DNA of 64,000 bases from Silene conica. Lineage: Eukaryota; Streptophyta; Magnoliopsida; Caryophyllales; Caryophyllaceae. The translations under genes were made by a program, and so were the position numbers. The stretch's first letter is position 1. Every line of letters starts with the position of its first letter. Location: contig CM055318.2 of assembly GCA_029255685.2 (NCBI GenBank), positions 6,019,001 to 6,083,000 of the forward strand. The letters are read 5' to 3'. This document shows, one piece after another, positions 1 to 11,928 of this stretch. Under the pieces are notes generated by a model, which worked only from the letters and a program-made list of their open reading frames with translations, was not told the DNA's origin and searched no databases.

Positions 1-1659
1 TAGTAGCCAATAGCGCACTTTTGCTTTCTGTTTGAATTGAGATGTATATCAAGTATTTCACAAGTTCCAAATTCATATTGATAGTTGACATGTAATTAAC
101 CCATCAAAGTGATACTGTGGACCTTCCATGAACTCCAGGTCTATTAAAGCAAATTTCATAGTATTGTTGCACAAAATTTATTTGCAAATACAGTACGTGT
201 GGTGACATGGTGTGCGCCTTTGTCTCACACCTCGTCGTCACAGGTACTCATCAGTCATCACTATCACCTCGGTGCACCTCTTGAAGCTAATGATTTTTTC
301 TTTCCCTTAGACAAGTATTGGCTTTGTGAATGTCTTCTCTTGTTTGGTTGGTTGACACTTGACAGTTGACACTATAGCATATTACTCCATATGATTCTAT
401 TTTGTTTGAAGTACGGTTTTTTCTCTTGTTGAAAAGGAAAACTATAAGGTTCTTCAGTGCAACTTTATGGTAGATTAGAGGAACGGTATTGTGTTAAAAA
501 CTCATTTGTTTGACCCTTTTTAATTTGTCATATGTAAAAGTTTGATTTTGAAAGTAAAAACAATGGTTGATTGGAAAAAATAGTTCCACTTGTTATTCTC
601 ACCAGTTTCTATTTTCCATTTTTAGCGGGTTTACTTTTCATTCATGTATAGGCACTGTTGAGTCTTATCCAGGATTCTAAGAGCCAAATTAATAGCTTTT
701 AGTGATCAACTTCTTTGAATTATGGTTTGAAGCTCTGCACTGTCTTCATTTGATATGTTTTTGCTATTTAAAATGCATCATTGTCGGAAGCTTTTAGGTG
801 CAATGTTCTACTCGTATAATTTATTAGAGCAGGTGCAAATTTGGTTGTTATTGTATTAAGTTTCTCCGCAAGTAAGATATTAAAAGCAGTATAGGTAAAG
901 GTTGCACTTGTGGCGACAGTTGCAAAATTACGGTCTGTCGGACATAAGCTGTAAGCCTGTAACAGATCGAGTTGCCTCTCTGTTACTAAAATTTGTGTTG
1001 CGTAAGTTTTATCGGGTAAAATTTTAATGCTGTATGCAATTCTAAGTTTTAAGTAGATCTTTCATGTTATTGAGACATTGTTTTTCACAAATACACGCAC
1101 CATTTGCAAATTTAGGTAAATGGGAATGTATCAGCAATATTGTCAAGTATCCATCATTGCGGTTGAGATATCAGTGTTTTTTTGACAAGGCATTATATAC
1201 GGAAAAGTGAAAACAATGTGATAGCATCCCGAAAATCCATTACATAATTGTCATATGTAGATGTAAACATAACTTGCAATGTTTAATACTATGTATGTTA
1301 CAAGAATCTGTCTGGTTTTGTTAAAGGTCGCTAAATAATTGGGAACTCGCGGATGTAATGTATTATGTAATAGCCAATTTGTCGTAATTTGAAAATTGTT
1401 TACTGAATTGTTATTTTTGTTATTTCTTGCAATCTTAATTTTGGGTAGATTGTTCGTGTTCATAGTCTACTTTCTTTTGTTATGCCTCCACTTTCATGAA
1501 TACACACACCATTTGCAAGTAAGTTGTTCAAAGATATATTGGTTGTTTTTGATGGATCATCATATTTGAGGCCTTTATTTACCGAGTATATTGCTTCATG
1601 TTTGATATGCTCACTAAATTTTAACATGTTTTTCCAAGCCTTAATATTCATACTTATAG
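1..1659. other. AT-rich upstream stretch, probably intron of the RNF10-like gene
   Basis: I see no coding exon here. The next exon on the right starts in the middle of a conserved domain, so the gene's 5' half, including its RING finger, must lie to the left of the window. This stretch is then most simply a long intron. Two short imperfect copies of a CACCATTTGCAA-containing phrase occur near 1100 and 1507; I attach no function to them. Confidence 0.4.
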
Positions 1660-3916
1660 TTAGGTTGCATGAATCACAGGGTAAGAGGCAAAATTTTACA
1701 AATGGAGTCAGTGACTCAGTCTGAAGCCATGCGAAGGCGGTATCGATATTTGAGCCATTTTCCTTTGACAACAACGTTTCAGCTATGTGAAATTGACATA
1801 CGGGAGACATTACCCCCCGAAGCTCTGTCACCTTTCATGGATGAAATAAAAAAACGCGAAAAGCAGAGGAAGTGGATTGAAAAGAAGGTATTCACATCTT
1901 TTTGTCATGTTCTTTTTGAGTTTTCAACTGTATGTTTTCTGATTGAGCTTGCTGAGGGTGCTTTGTAAGAGAAATTTGTAAATGGGTTGCTGGCAATTCA
2001 CATTTAGTTGACCTCTGGTTTACATAGGGGTATGGCGTATGACTCAAGTGAAGCTCATGATTTGATGCATTTCTTGATGAATGGTCTTTCAATTATTACT
2101 GTTTCGAAGGATTTAAAAAGTGTTGACTCTGTGAATGAATCAGTTTTACTCACAATTTGAGTTGTAAGTCACCTGGTCGTAATTTTACAAAACTCAAACC
2201 ACCTTGGTGTATTTTTCTTTGCACTTGTCAACATCTTCCTCCTTTTCTTCACAAAGTCTCGTGTCTGATGAAACTCATGATTCATGAAAGTGTAATGATG
2301 AGTGCAGTGTACCTCATATAAAAAAATATACCAAGTCACTTAAAAATCTCCTGCTTTGGATTATTGTTCCTTGAGCTGGATAAATTACATGCACGTCGCA
2401 CATGCTTGGGATGCTATGGGAGCTCGCTTACACCCAGATTTACTCCATTTAATTTTGTGTATTACCAAAAATAAACTTCTGTGTAGATGTAGAGTTGGTA
2501 TATGTTTTAGAGTTTGATTTTGTTTAACTCTGTATATAGTATTGTAGTTGTGTACTTTGATTAGTAATTGGTTTCGTCTCCGAAATTCATCTGGAGCTTA
2601 TTCTCTGCTCTTCCTTTGTTTGGTTTGCTGTAGTTCTCTTCTTCTGGAGCATATGTAGTTTGTTTACGTACTCCACATTTGGCATTCCTGCCGTGAGTAT
2701 TTTTGTAACATTGAAAGTTTCTGGATTAGTAATCATTGTTTACTTGATCAGGAGCGCGAAGATAGAAGTAAGGCTGAAGCTGTTGCTGCATATTCTCTAC
2801 CCATCCCGTATAATAGCATACAATCTTCCTTTGAAGGTTCTTCAACTTTCTCCATGGATGACTTTGAAGGTAATGTTATTGGCCAAAAATTTCCTAAATT
2901 TTTCGTGTTTGTGGGGTAGATCTGCTATTGATTTATGTTCACCAAATTGGCTGGCTGATCAAGATAGCTACCTTTCTTCTTCAGCTGATGTTTTTCATGA
3001 TTGTCGTGCAATATATTTTAACAGCCATGGGCCCTTTCATTAAAATATTAATTAAAATAGAAGTAGCTTCGAGGATGCCTTGTTCTCTTTTGCTTAACTC
3101 ATTCAAAGAATGACAAGTGCACTGGCATTGATTATTTCCTGTCTTCAGCTCTTGGAAGTAGTACGGCCACTGTGGCATCGAGTCCTCCGGCCAATGTTGG
3201 AAGGCAGTTATTTGCAAATGTAGCACGACTAGGTTTTGCGGCTGGTGGTGATTCCCCTTCCTTAAACAGGCAGGAAACTTCATTCAAGTCTACCGTGGAA
3301 AGCTCAAGCAGTGCTGGTAAGCTATCTACTTGAGCAACTTTAGGTCTAGCGCAATTTGCACTTCCCGTCATTTTCTTGTTTGGAAAGGAGCGTACAATCT
3401 CTGTTGTTTGGTTAGCTAGTTGGACTTGAGAAAATAGAAGAGGAAGTATTTGGATATCCCATCCATACAAGCTTCTCGCTTAGTAGATACGGCACATATT
3501 GCCTCAAAAAAGCAGGTGGAATTCTCGTTTAAAACGGATATATCAGTTGTAAACATGAAATGGCTCAAATATGATAGAACGTCTCCCTCATCTGTCCAGG
3601 TGTGCTGCTAATTGACTTGTTTTAATCCTAGGCTAGATTGTCCGTTTTAAGAAAGACCAATTGATTTTCTTATTGTTAGCATGCTTTTTATTTTTTAAGG
3701 CGTCTATTAAAAAACGATGTAATAGTACTCTGAAAGAGATATCACTGTGCAGGTTCACGACCAGGTCAAGGTCAAGGTTTGCGCTCATTTGCAAACGTCA
3801 TATCTCGAGAGGTGCCTAAAGAAACTCCAGATAGTCGGACGTTGAATGAGTCAGGAAAGAAAGGGAAAAAGCAAAGTCGAGTGCTTTTATCTACTGCTGG
3901 TGGTCGTCGTTACTAG
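1660..3916 (+). CDS. RNF10-type RING E3 ubiquitin ligase, 3' four exons (5' part outside window)
   Basis: Exons are 1660-1887 (the acceptor could also be 1664), 2752-2869, 3149-3316 and 3753-3916, ending in TAG. Every junction is AG/GT and keeps frame. The first exon encodes a block beginning MRRRYRYLSHF and containing LPPEALSPFMDEIKKREKQR, which matches the conserved region after the RING in animal RNF10 (RRR-RYL-H-PLT followed by a basic EKR/KRQR run). The last exon ends in a basic tail (GKKGKKQSR, then LLSTAGGRRY) resembling the KKRKKQKQKLLFST-type end of human RNF10. A middle exon reads GRQLFANVARLGFAAGGDSP. In animals and yeast (Mag2), this family ubiquitylates 40S ribosomal proteins; a similar role here is inference. 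The RING itself is not in the window. No frame break is seen in the visible part. Confidence 0.82.
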
Positions 3917-5526
3917 TGGCTTGGTTTGTCTAATGCTCTTATGAGTAAATGGTGTGTTGATGTTACTAACTTTCTATATCAGTGTGTTGTAATTTGCAAA
4001 ATATGGAATGTATTGATATTCATATTTTACGGTACTGCTTTTAATAAATGAGATTTCTAAGACGGGAAATTTGATGTAGCCATTAATCTTCTCGTCAAAC
4101 ACCTGTGGATAACCGGAATTTCAATTTGCGGTAGTCAATCAAAGTTGCGGGTTCAACTTAATTTTTTTTTATTTTTGTTTCTAATACAGAATATGAAATT
4201 AATAGTGTAATTATTATTCTCATGGAAGATCGTTTTTCGCGAAATTGTACAAAACAGATTCACTTGTACATTATTGGACCCATTACAGTAAAAAGTTGGT
4301 TACCCAAAAAATGTGTTCTACGAGTACAAACTATTTCTCGGTTCGGTCCACGCCAATTGTAACACTTATTTTTTAGCATTATTTATTATCGAAAATCTTT
4401 AATATTATTCTTAATATATAAGACAAAATATATTATAGATTCTGTTAGTTTACTCTCATGAATATTATAAAGTAAGATATTTACGCTGCAAAATGTACAG
4501 CGACAAGTGTGATAATGCAAGTATTACCATTAACGTGAATAAAAGAGAGTAATTTTGGATAAATGTATATTGATTAATGATTATACAACCCTAAGGGTTT
4601 AGTCTGCTTTGTGGTTTTCATAAACAGAATTAAAAATATCTTTTAGGATTAAGATGTGGCTAATTCCAAAAGTATGTGTCAAACGATGATCACCGAGCGC
4701 AACTAAAACATGCATGCATGCCATGCAATAGTTTTTGGCGTAATTCGAGGTGTTTATTGTTTATAACAGTGTATATATAATACCTTCACGAGTTATCACG
4801 AGTGCTCTTCTAGGTAAACGACTATTATCCCTACACCATAAAAAATGAATACTTTCATAAAAAGATAAACGGCTAACCAAAACATACCATGCAATTCTCT
4901 CACTAACTAAACAAGTGGGCTTGCAAACTTTAAATATTTGTACTGAATTAACACTATTTGATGCAAGGAATACTTCTCGACATTGAAGTTAGTTTACCTT
5001 TATACCATTGTATTAACTTTAATCTTATTCCTGGAAACCTGAACTCTGTGGCTCATCGCCTAGCAAAACGAACCATGAAGTCGTAAAGATGTCTGTTATA
5101 ACTGTCACAAAAAGAAAAATTCTTGTAATTATTTTGTTTCGAGTTTTTTATTTTTCCTTTTGCAGCAGTAAAGATAGACCTAGAACTGTCCATAGTATAG
5201 ATTTCGCAAGGTCAGAGCAACCTTGTTCAGTCTACGAGGAATAAAACAAAAACTTATACTGTATATATTACTTGATATAAAAATATGAAACGTCTTATTC
5301 TACCTCATTGTTATTGTATCGGAAGTCATTTTGGCAAACTTTATTATAATATCAGTCCCTCGATTAATTAATCCTATAATAGGTAGCAAATCCACATTAC
5401 ATATACTAAACCACAAATTCTAATTTGTGACGGACAAACTCGTGACGGGTCAGATATTTGCCTATACGCCACAAGAGAGACTTATCGTCTTATCGATACT
5501 TCGGAGTTTCTCATGTATATAATACA
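3917..5526. other. Intergenic, between convergent RNF10-like and WRKY genes
   Basis: This is the 3' flank of two convergent genes. It is AT-rich, with no open frame resembling a known protein. Around 4800-4870 there is a phrase (CACGAGTGCTCTTCTAGGTAAACG and neighbours) that resembles a decayed piece of the SINE family seen intact at 21398-21584. Confidence 0.5.
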
Positions 5527-7511
5527 CTATGGCCTTTCATGGTTATGCTTCCCTTCATATGTTGTGATGAACGCACTCGGATCATCCAACGCTCTTTCGA
5601 CATGCTTCCGAACATCGCACTTGACGCTCGTGCACCGGTAGTAACTTCTGCATTCAAACATCAATTCCGACTTCAAATCATTTATTCACGTTTGATTAAA
5701 AATACTACTCACAGGTCACGAATAAAACATGTAAACAAATAATCGAGTACTAACCTAGGATACGGATTACCCTTGACTACCTTTTGCCCGTATTTTCTCC
5801 AACGAAAACCGTCTCCCATTATTTCAGGCTCGGCATTGTTTCGCACCCAAATACAACCTTTTTCAGTATCTCCATCACGCACTTCTTCTTCATTGTTCTT
5901 ATTACCATGTTTCCTGAGAAAATTACAAACATTTTATTTTTCAGATTTGATACTGACGAGTTTCAAACTCGGGCTAAACTAGCTGACATATGCATTAAAA
6001 CAACTAAAACGGAACATCTCTCACCTTCTCTTGCTTTTCGGATCACCATTATGCCCTACAAAAACCTCGGAATTGTCGAGTACCATAGCAGATTTTCCTG
6101 CAGAGGATGACTGCTCAAAAAATGTCATCTCCGACCCATTGTTTCTATCGTTGACAGCGTCTAATTCAGGCTTGTTACTATCAAAACCGTGTCCTTGTAC
6201 CCCAGACGAGGTCCGTTTGGGGAAGTTTGGTTTAGGATGATTATGCTCGCCTTTGTACACGATTTCTGCTACCTCTCCGTATAAGGATCTTTCGACCTTC
6301 TTTTTCACAGGACAATTCGAGTGTGTGCATTTATAGTAACTCCTTGGATACTCGCTTCCCTTGACTTGTTTCTGCCCATATTTCCTCCAATTATACCCGT
6401 CAGAAGAGAGACGATCTCCAATGGCTGATGATGATGCACCCGTTTTATGTTCTTCACGCGGCCTAGAGGGTTCAGTTGGTTGAGATTGTTCAAGATTACA
6501 TGAGGGTTGATTTATTACAAACCGGGTTTTTTCTCGATTATCAGCCTGGGATGGTGTTGGTTGATTAGCGATGTTGAAATGTCCCTGCTCAATATACACA
6601 AGTACGCAACCCCGTTTACAAATTAATGAGACGGAAATGGTGATCGAGTAGTTCTTCCTGTGACACTGCAGTTTAACTGGTCATACAGCGTTGGTACTCA
6701 TGACTCGGGTTCATATCCCTAATCCCCCCTCCCCTCCCCATCAGCATCGAAATGGCTCGCCCTTGTGCCATACATGACACTTGGCCCTGTTCTTTTCGGC
6801 TGAAACGAGCTGAATTGAATTAATTGGACTAAATTGAACTAAATTGAATGAAACTGAGGTGGAGTGAATTTAGTTGAATGAAAAGTTAATTTTGTGAAGA
6901 GATTAATTGAAAATAATTGATTGAACGTAGATAAAACTTAACGGAATACAACCAACAAAAATTGAAAGGAGCTGAAATTAAGCCAGAAAGAACAGAACAT
7001 ATGACGCGGCTTGCAGTAAGTAAGCATCAATGGTAAGAAAAGATTTGTGACGGAAAATAAAAGAAGGAAAAATCGATCTAGAATTGGGTCAGTAGTCAGT
7101 ACTAACCATACTAGCCAAGAGAGAAGCAGTTGCCTTTGAGACGACCTTTGCCAGTGGTTTGAAAACCACGATGGTTTGCTTTTCGACTCTGCCAGCTTCA
7201 TCGCTTGAAGAACTAGGACCTATGCCATATGACTCGGCCTAAAAATTCCGAGCAATAGAGATCAGAAATCAACATCTACTGATAAAAAATCGACAAAAGC
7301 AATACATGATAGACTGATAGTTCACCTGAGATGTCGGGCTATCTGAAGCCGTGTTAATTGCAGGTCTTGCTGTCTTCGGCCTAACAGCTCGTGGTGGACA
7401 GTCATCGATGGCACCAGCAAGTAGCTCCGAGAAGGATCCAAACGCAGATGAAGTCGGCCTTGATGCCACTGGTTTTGTTATCACAATTCTATCCGACTCC
7501 TTGTGTTCCAT
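5527..7511 (-). CDS. WRKY44: Group I WRKY transcription factor, WRKY44/TTG2 type, five exons, 385 aa
   Basis: Exons on the minus strand are 7511-7326, 7238-7107, 6584-6025, 5913-5755 and 5647-5527; their sum is 1158 nt and all junctions keep frame. Translation starts at the first ATG ([19 protein letters not shown]). The N-terminus matches the WRKY44 hallmark VVIAKPVASRP, and exon 2 matches its [14 protein letters not shown] block. There are two WRKY domains. The first has WRKYGQK at about residues 172-178 with zinc ligands C192, C197, H220 and H222 (C-X4-C-X22-HXH). The second has WRKYGQK at 331-337 with C351, C356, H380 and H382 (C-X4-C-X23-HXH). A basic KSKRRK stretch lies between them. 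The protein stops three residues after the second zinc finger, shorter than Arabidopsis WRKY44 (about 430 aa). In Arabidopsis TTG2 acts below the MYB-bHLH-WD40 complex in trichomes and seed coat; a conserved role is inference. The gene looks intact. Confidence 0.9.
6787..6995. repeat. MITE in WRKY44-like intron 2
   Basis: The terminal inverted repeats are about 15 bp: CTGTTCTTTTCGGCT at the left and the complement of AGCCAGAAAGAACAG at the right, with two mismatches. The body is rich in GAATTGAATTAATTG-type phrases. A related copy lies at 36226-36415 and a partial one near 12139-12300. I see no coding sequence and no clear target-site duplication. Confidence 0.7.
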
Positions 7512-8544
7512 CACCAATTAATCTTAACGCGATAATTAAAACCTCCTCAAGAACATAGCCAACCTGCACAAGAAACAACCAAACCACAACACCATTATCC
7601 CAGTGTCTCACGAACCTAAACAAAAAACTTGCGAATTTACATGATTTTTTTATTTTTCAATCAAAATTTAGCTTACCATATTCCTTTCCCCGGCCCCAAA
7701 TCATTTTGGACTAAGACTGTATTGTTTTTTTTCAGGAAAGGGTCACGGAAAATGGCATATGATTCGGACCAAAAAAGGTTACTGAAAACGTAGTAGTAAG
7801 AGTTGATTAAGAAAGACTCCGTACCTGCCTACGGAAACGTCCTCAAATGGAAGACGATAGTTTTGAAAAAATACGATGAGATATTATCGAGTTTAAGAAG
7901 AGAAGAGATAGTGAGAGACATGAGGTAAGTAATGCGTGTATTCCTGCGTTGCAACCAACATTTTCTCTCCTCTACCTTCTCAACTACCATTCAACCCCTG
8001 TCACTGTTTTGACTCTTTATTAATGGACCAGCAAACTGACATTTACTTCAGATCATTTCCGGGTCTCGAATACGGACCACTTTGGTCACGAGTCGATTTG
8101 GGTGAGTCTGAGTCGCTGAAGTCGGTTAACTCTCATATTCCGTTTCATTCCAGTAAATAGTTCGCGTTTACTTTTGAAGCAATTGTTAACAATATGTTAG
8201 GATAAACGAAGATCTACTCTTGGTCATTCCGAAAACAAAAGTACAGGTAGTATGTAGAGAGTCGATCTGGAAACAAAAACCCGATAATAATGGAGAAGGG
8301 AGAGAAGCTTAAAACGAACGATAATTCCGTCATATCCAAGCAGAAAAAGAATAAATACATACTCGATCATACAGCGAACCTAGGTTACAACTTATATTAA
8401 TCGTTCCAACACAACACTTTTAACACTTGATTTAGGCGAACGCAGGAAAATTCTATAAAACATTGTCGTGTACTCGTGTCAATACTTGTAGCCGAGTCTT
8501 GGGTATCAGTCTATCAGACCTCTCGCTGAAGTACGAACAAAAGG
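7512..8544. other. Upstream region of the WRKY44-like gene and 3' flank of the ICE1-like gene
   Basis: The stretch is about 1 kb. It should contain the WRKY promoter and 5' leader. I see no clear TATA box that I would assign, and no coding sequence with family resemblance. Short open frames here are not supported. Confidence 0.4.
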
Positions 8545-11500
8545 TTATATCACGCCATGAAAACCAGCTGAGTCCAACAATACTGCCTTGATTTGTTCAG
8601 GCATGATTTCGAGTCCTTCCCTGCATTGCTGAGAACAAACACAACGTTTCATAAATTTCCAACCGTAATTTACACCATCAAAATCGGAAAAGGGATCTAC
8701 ATCGTTTACAGCTACACCATTGTTTACTGTAACACCATAACAAGAACTTCACAAAAAGAAAACTCCGTAATAGACTGGTGTGACTGATCAAACAACTGTA
8801 CTTAACTAACATTCAAGTAAGCGTACTAAAGCTGGATCACGACACTGATGCGTAACAGAATCGATTAATTTATGAAGGTTAAACCGTTAAAGGTCATCTG
8901 ATGCGTAACAGAATGGACTGATTTATGAAGGTGATGGTTGAGACCCAAGTATTATTAATATTCCTAATACGCTCCCTCACTCAAATACCCATTGGGCTTG
9001 AAGAGTGGTTAGTTTGCACAGCCCCACCCATACCGTGTGCTTGGTTTCCACTTCGTGGTTTTTGAGGGGTTTTGAGGTTGCCACGATTCGAACCCGTGAC
9101 CTTCGGTCACACTGGCTCTGATACCATATTAGATTAACCATCTCAACCAAAACCTTAAGGGGATGGTTGAGACCCAACTATTATTAATATTCCTAATAAA
9201 ACCGTTGAAGGTCACCTCGGCCACAATTTGACTTCTGAATTGCATTTAGGGAGGAGCCAAAATTGGGCAGCGGCAACCGAATTCATAATGAACATCAATA
9301 GTGAAATTTAAAAACCAGTTACCAAGACGAAACAAACTTTAATGTTTCATGCTAGGTTAATAATCATCAGAGAGGAAATATTTCCCAGAAAATGAGAGGC
9401 GTTTATAAACTTGTAACCTATAGGTTATCCAGGAAGTTTAATGCTTACCTCGGCTCGGAAAATGTCTAAAGCAAATCCATTGAAACAACTTATGACAGCT
9501 TGCTGAACATCAAGCCCAAGGTTGTCCAAAGCTCTTACTGTGGACAGCAATAGACCTGGCCTACGTGCACAAAACATGTGGATATTCACCGCTCTTCCTT
9601 CCCTTGCTTTAACTTCAATCTGTAGTCGACACAACACCCAAATTAAACCCAATCGAACAGCCCAACCATGATACCGAACCATTAATGAAATCTAGGGTTA
9701 TTTCTCACTTTTCAACGCGCATTTATGGTTTATGGTCGAGTAAGCTTCGACTAAAGTCAAAAGACGCTTACAATGGTAAAATGATAACTAAGGACAAACT
9801 ACAATAATGATATGGTAAAACGACTTATCATATGCATAAAATTATTTACAATTAAGTTGATGTAAGGCGGTTTAAACAAGTCTTTAATTCATGGTCATTT
9901 GCTCCACATAAGTTTATGGAGATGTACTTCCGAACTATATTACTCCGACTCTTCTAATTTCCTTGCGTACCCATGTCCCACACTCGACACACGACATGGA
10001 TATGACATGGACACCTCATTTTAGACCAACATATGCATATTTTTCAAACACTTGGACATGCACGCGTATCAATACTTCTAAACGAGTCTGGGTAACAATC
10101 TCTGTGGACTCCGTCACATGGGTGAAGTGAGGGAACAAAGATGGATTTATCTGATTCAGAAAATTAGTTCAATGGTCGAAATTGTACGAGCAATCATACA
10201 TCAGTCCACATTATCTCAAGCTTGAGAAGCAATATACTACTGATATCTACATATTCATTATTACGATGCTCAAGTGTTTAATTTAGTCCGACATGTGAGT
10301 GAGACCGTCTCATACCAGACTCAACCGAGAACAAAACTAAAGCAACAACAAAACGGAACATAACAATTAACAATGCATTAAATAAAAGCTACCCACCCTG
10401 GCAGGCTGATTACTAGGCATAGGCAAAGAACAAGGGGACAGTTCCTGCTTGACACGAGACGGAAGAGTAGATGGAATCGGAGTCGAAGGTTGGGAAGTTG
10501 TTGGTATCATATTAGTCGACTCCAATTCATTATGAAGATCACTTATTCTTTGCAGTAACTCCTTCAAATAATCGATCGCATCCCCAAGTATCGACGCTCT
10601 ATCCATCTGAAATCAGTCAATTTAATCACCACACTGCACATATATACTCAACAGTAGTCTCGTGAGAGACCGTCGGAAACAAAAACTTCACTGGATCCCG
10701 ATCAGAGGTCTCTCAATAACGCTATTGAGCTAAAGTTTTTATATATACTCAAAACTACCCATCTAACTCAACCATAAATTGAGACGTATTTTAATCAAAG
10801 TTAAATTAATGATCGAGACGGAAGGACTACAAAATTACGGCCATAAATTTAAATTAATGATTGAGACGGAGCAACTACAAGAATACAAGGCTTCCCTCCA
10901 ATTTAATCCGTTCGTCCCAGTCAATAGTTCAGCTTAATTTAATAACAACGGCTTTTTTTAATCGATTTTTCTAAAACGTTAATAATCTAAATGCGGAAAG
11001 ATTACACTATATTTTCGTTAATTATGACAAAGATGACTTTCTATGTAAGAATTAGATGAAAATATGTTGCAAATCTTTCCGTATTTAAATTATTAAAAAA
11101 ACCCGTTTTTCAATAAACTACTGATTAATAAAGATAAATAAATGACCGAGACGGTCCGTATACCTTACTAATTTTAGGAACAACCGAGCGAAGCATATAA
11201 AGACGGTCATTCAATTTCTTCCTTCTCCTCCTCTCCGCCATTAAATTCTTCGCCGGCGGTCCTTTCCTCTTCCCACCACCACCGCCGCCGCCACCACCGT
11301 TAACACCACCAGTAACAACACTATTCGCATTCGAATTCGAATAATTCCCTTCTTCGTAATTAAACTCACAATTATTATTATTGTTACCACCAATATCATT
11401 CTCAGAATCATAATAATTCGCCATTGACGCACCAAAGCTCCCTTCATCCTCCTCCTCACTTACCTCCACCAAACCCTCAACCCGTTTCCGCTTCGCAGCT

Positions 11501-11928
11501 CGTTTCTGAAACAAAGTGGGTTGTGAACCCGACCCGATATCCAGCGGCATGAGCATCTTCGGTGGGCCCGGGTCCAGGTTATCTAACCCGAGGAAAGGCG
11601 GGTCGGGTGGGAAAGAGAAGGAGGTTGACGGGTCGAACGGGTTGAGAAACGGAGGGAAATACGAGGTGGTTTGAGTGTTTTGGTGGTGCTGAGGTGGCAG
11701 AAGGTGGGGTAGGGGTAAGTGGTTGTTGATAATGTTACCGTTGTTGACGTACCAGTCGTGACAGTCGAGGGGTAACGGTAACGGTAAGGGTAACGGGAGA
11801 GTGTCATGGCCATGGCCATGGTGAGGAGGAGGAGGAGGTAGTGGAGGTGGAGTGGACCATGAAACGGCGTCGTCTTGGTCGGGGTTGTCAAGCAGCCATG
11901 AAGCGACGCCGTTTTGTCTAGAAAGCAT
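8545..11928 (-). CDS. ICE1: bHLH transcription factor of the ICE1/SCREAM type, four exons, 409 aa
   Basis: Minus-strand exons are 11928-11164, 10606-10397, 9619-9449 and 8628-8545; their sum is 1230 nt and every junction is in phase. The start [12 protein letters not shown] matches the MLSR-NGV start of many dicot ICE1 proteins. A proline-rich segment, acidic and Asn-rich segments and a Gly run precede the bHLH. The basic region and helix 1 ([20 protein letters not shown]) are at about 228-247. Exon 1 ends at VVPKISK, and helix 2 ([19 protein letters not shown]) starts exon 2. VKQE at 307-310 is in the place of the ICE1 sumoylation motif (VKEE). Exons 3-4 form the ACT-like C-terminus ([43 protein letters not shown]). 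ICE1/SCRM partners SPCH, MUTE and FAMA in stomatal development and acts in cold signalling. At 409 aa it is shorter than Arabidopsis ICE1 (494), mostly in the N-terminal region. It looks intact. Confidence 0.92.
8848..8932. repeat. Tandem duplication of about 53 bp, second unit split by a TRIM
   Basis: The unit beginning GATGCGTAACAGAAT and running through TTTATGAAGGTTAAACCGTTAAAGGTCATCT occurs at 8848-8900. It restarts at 8901, but the second unit breaks off after TTTATGAAGGT. Its missing end (AAACCGTTGAAGGTCACCT) resumes at 9199, on the other side of the TRIM remnant. The site lies in intron 3 of the ICE1-like gene. Confidence 0.75.
8933..9198 (-). mobile_element. TRIM-type retroelement remnant in ICE1-like intron 3
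   Basis: A 36-bp phrase (ATGGTTGAGACCCAA, then TATTATTAATATTCCTAATA) occurs at both ends (8934-8969 and 9163-9198) as a direct repeat. Read on the minus strand, a primer-binding site for initiator tRNA-Met (TGGTATCAGAGCC) lies at 9126-9113, next to the end of the right-hand terminal repeat. The interior has no coding capacity. The left terminal repeat is truncated after about 36 bp. The GATTCGAACCCGTGAC phrase inside looks tRNA-like but is part of the element. Confidence 0.7.

Noticed and set aside
6031..6240. Open frame on the + strand opposite the WRKY exon
   Set aside because: It is an antisense shadow of exon 3 of the WRKY gene.
9080..9100. tRNA gene (GATTCGAACCCGTGAC phrase)
   Set aside because: No cloverleaf or anticodon arm is visible. 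It is inside a TRIM remnant next to the primer-binding site.
11241..11891. Overlapping open frames on the minus strand within ICE1-like exon 1
   Set aside because: They are shadows of the proline-rich and Asn/Gly-rich coding sequence in other frames.
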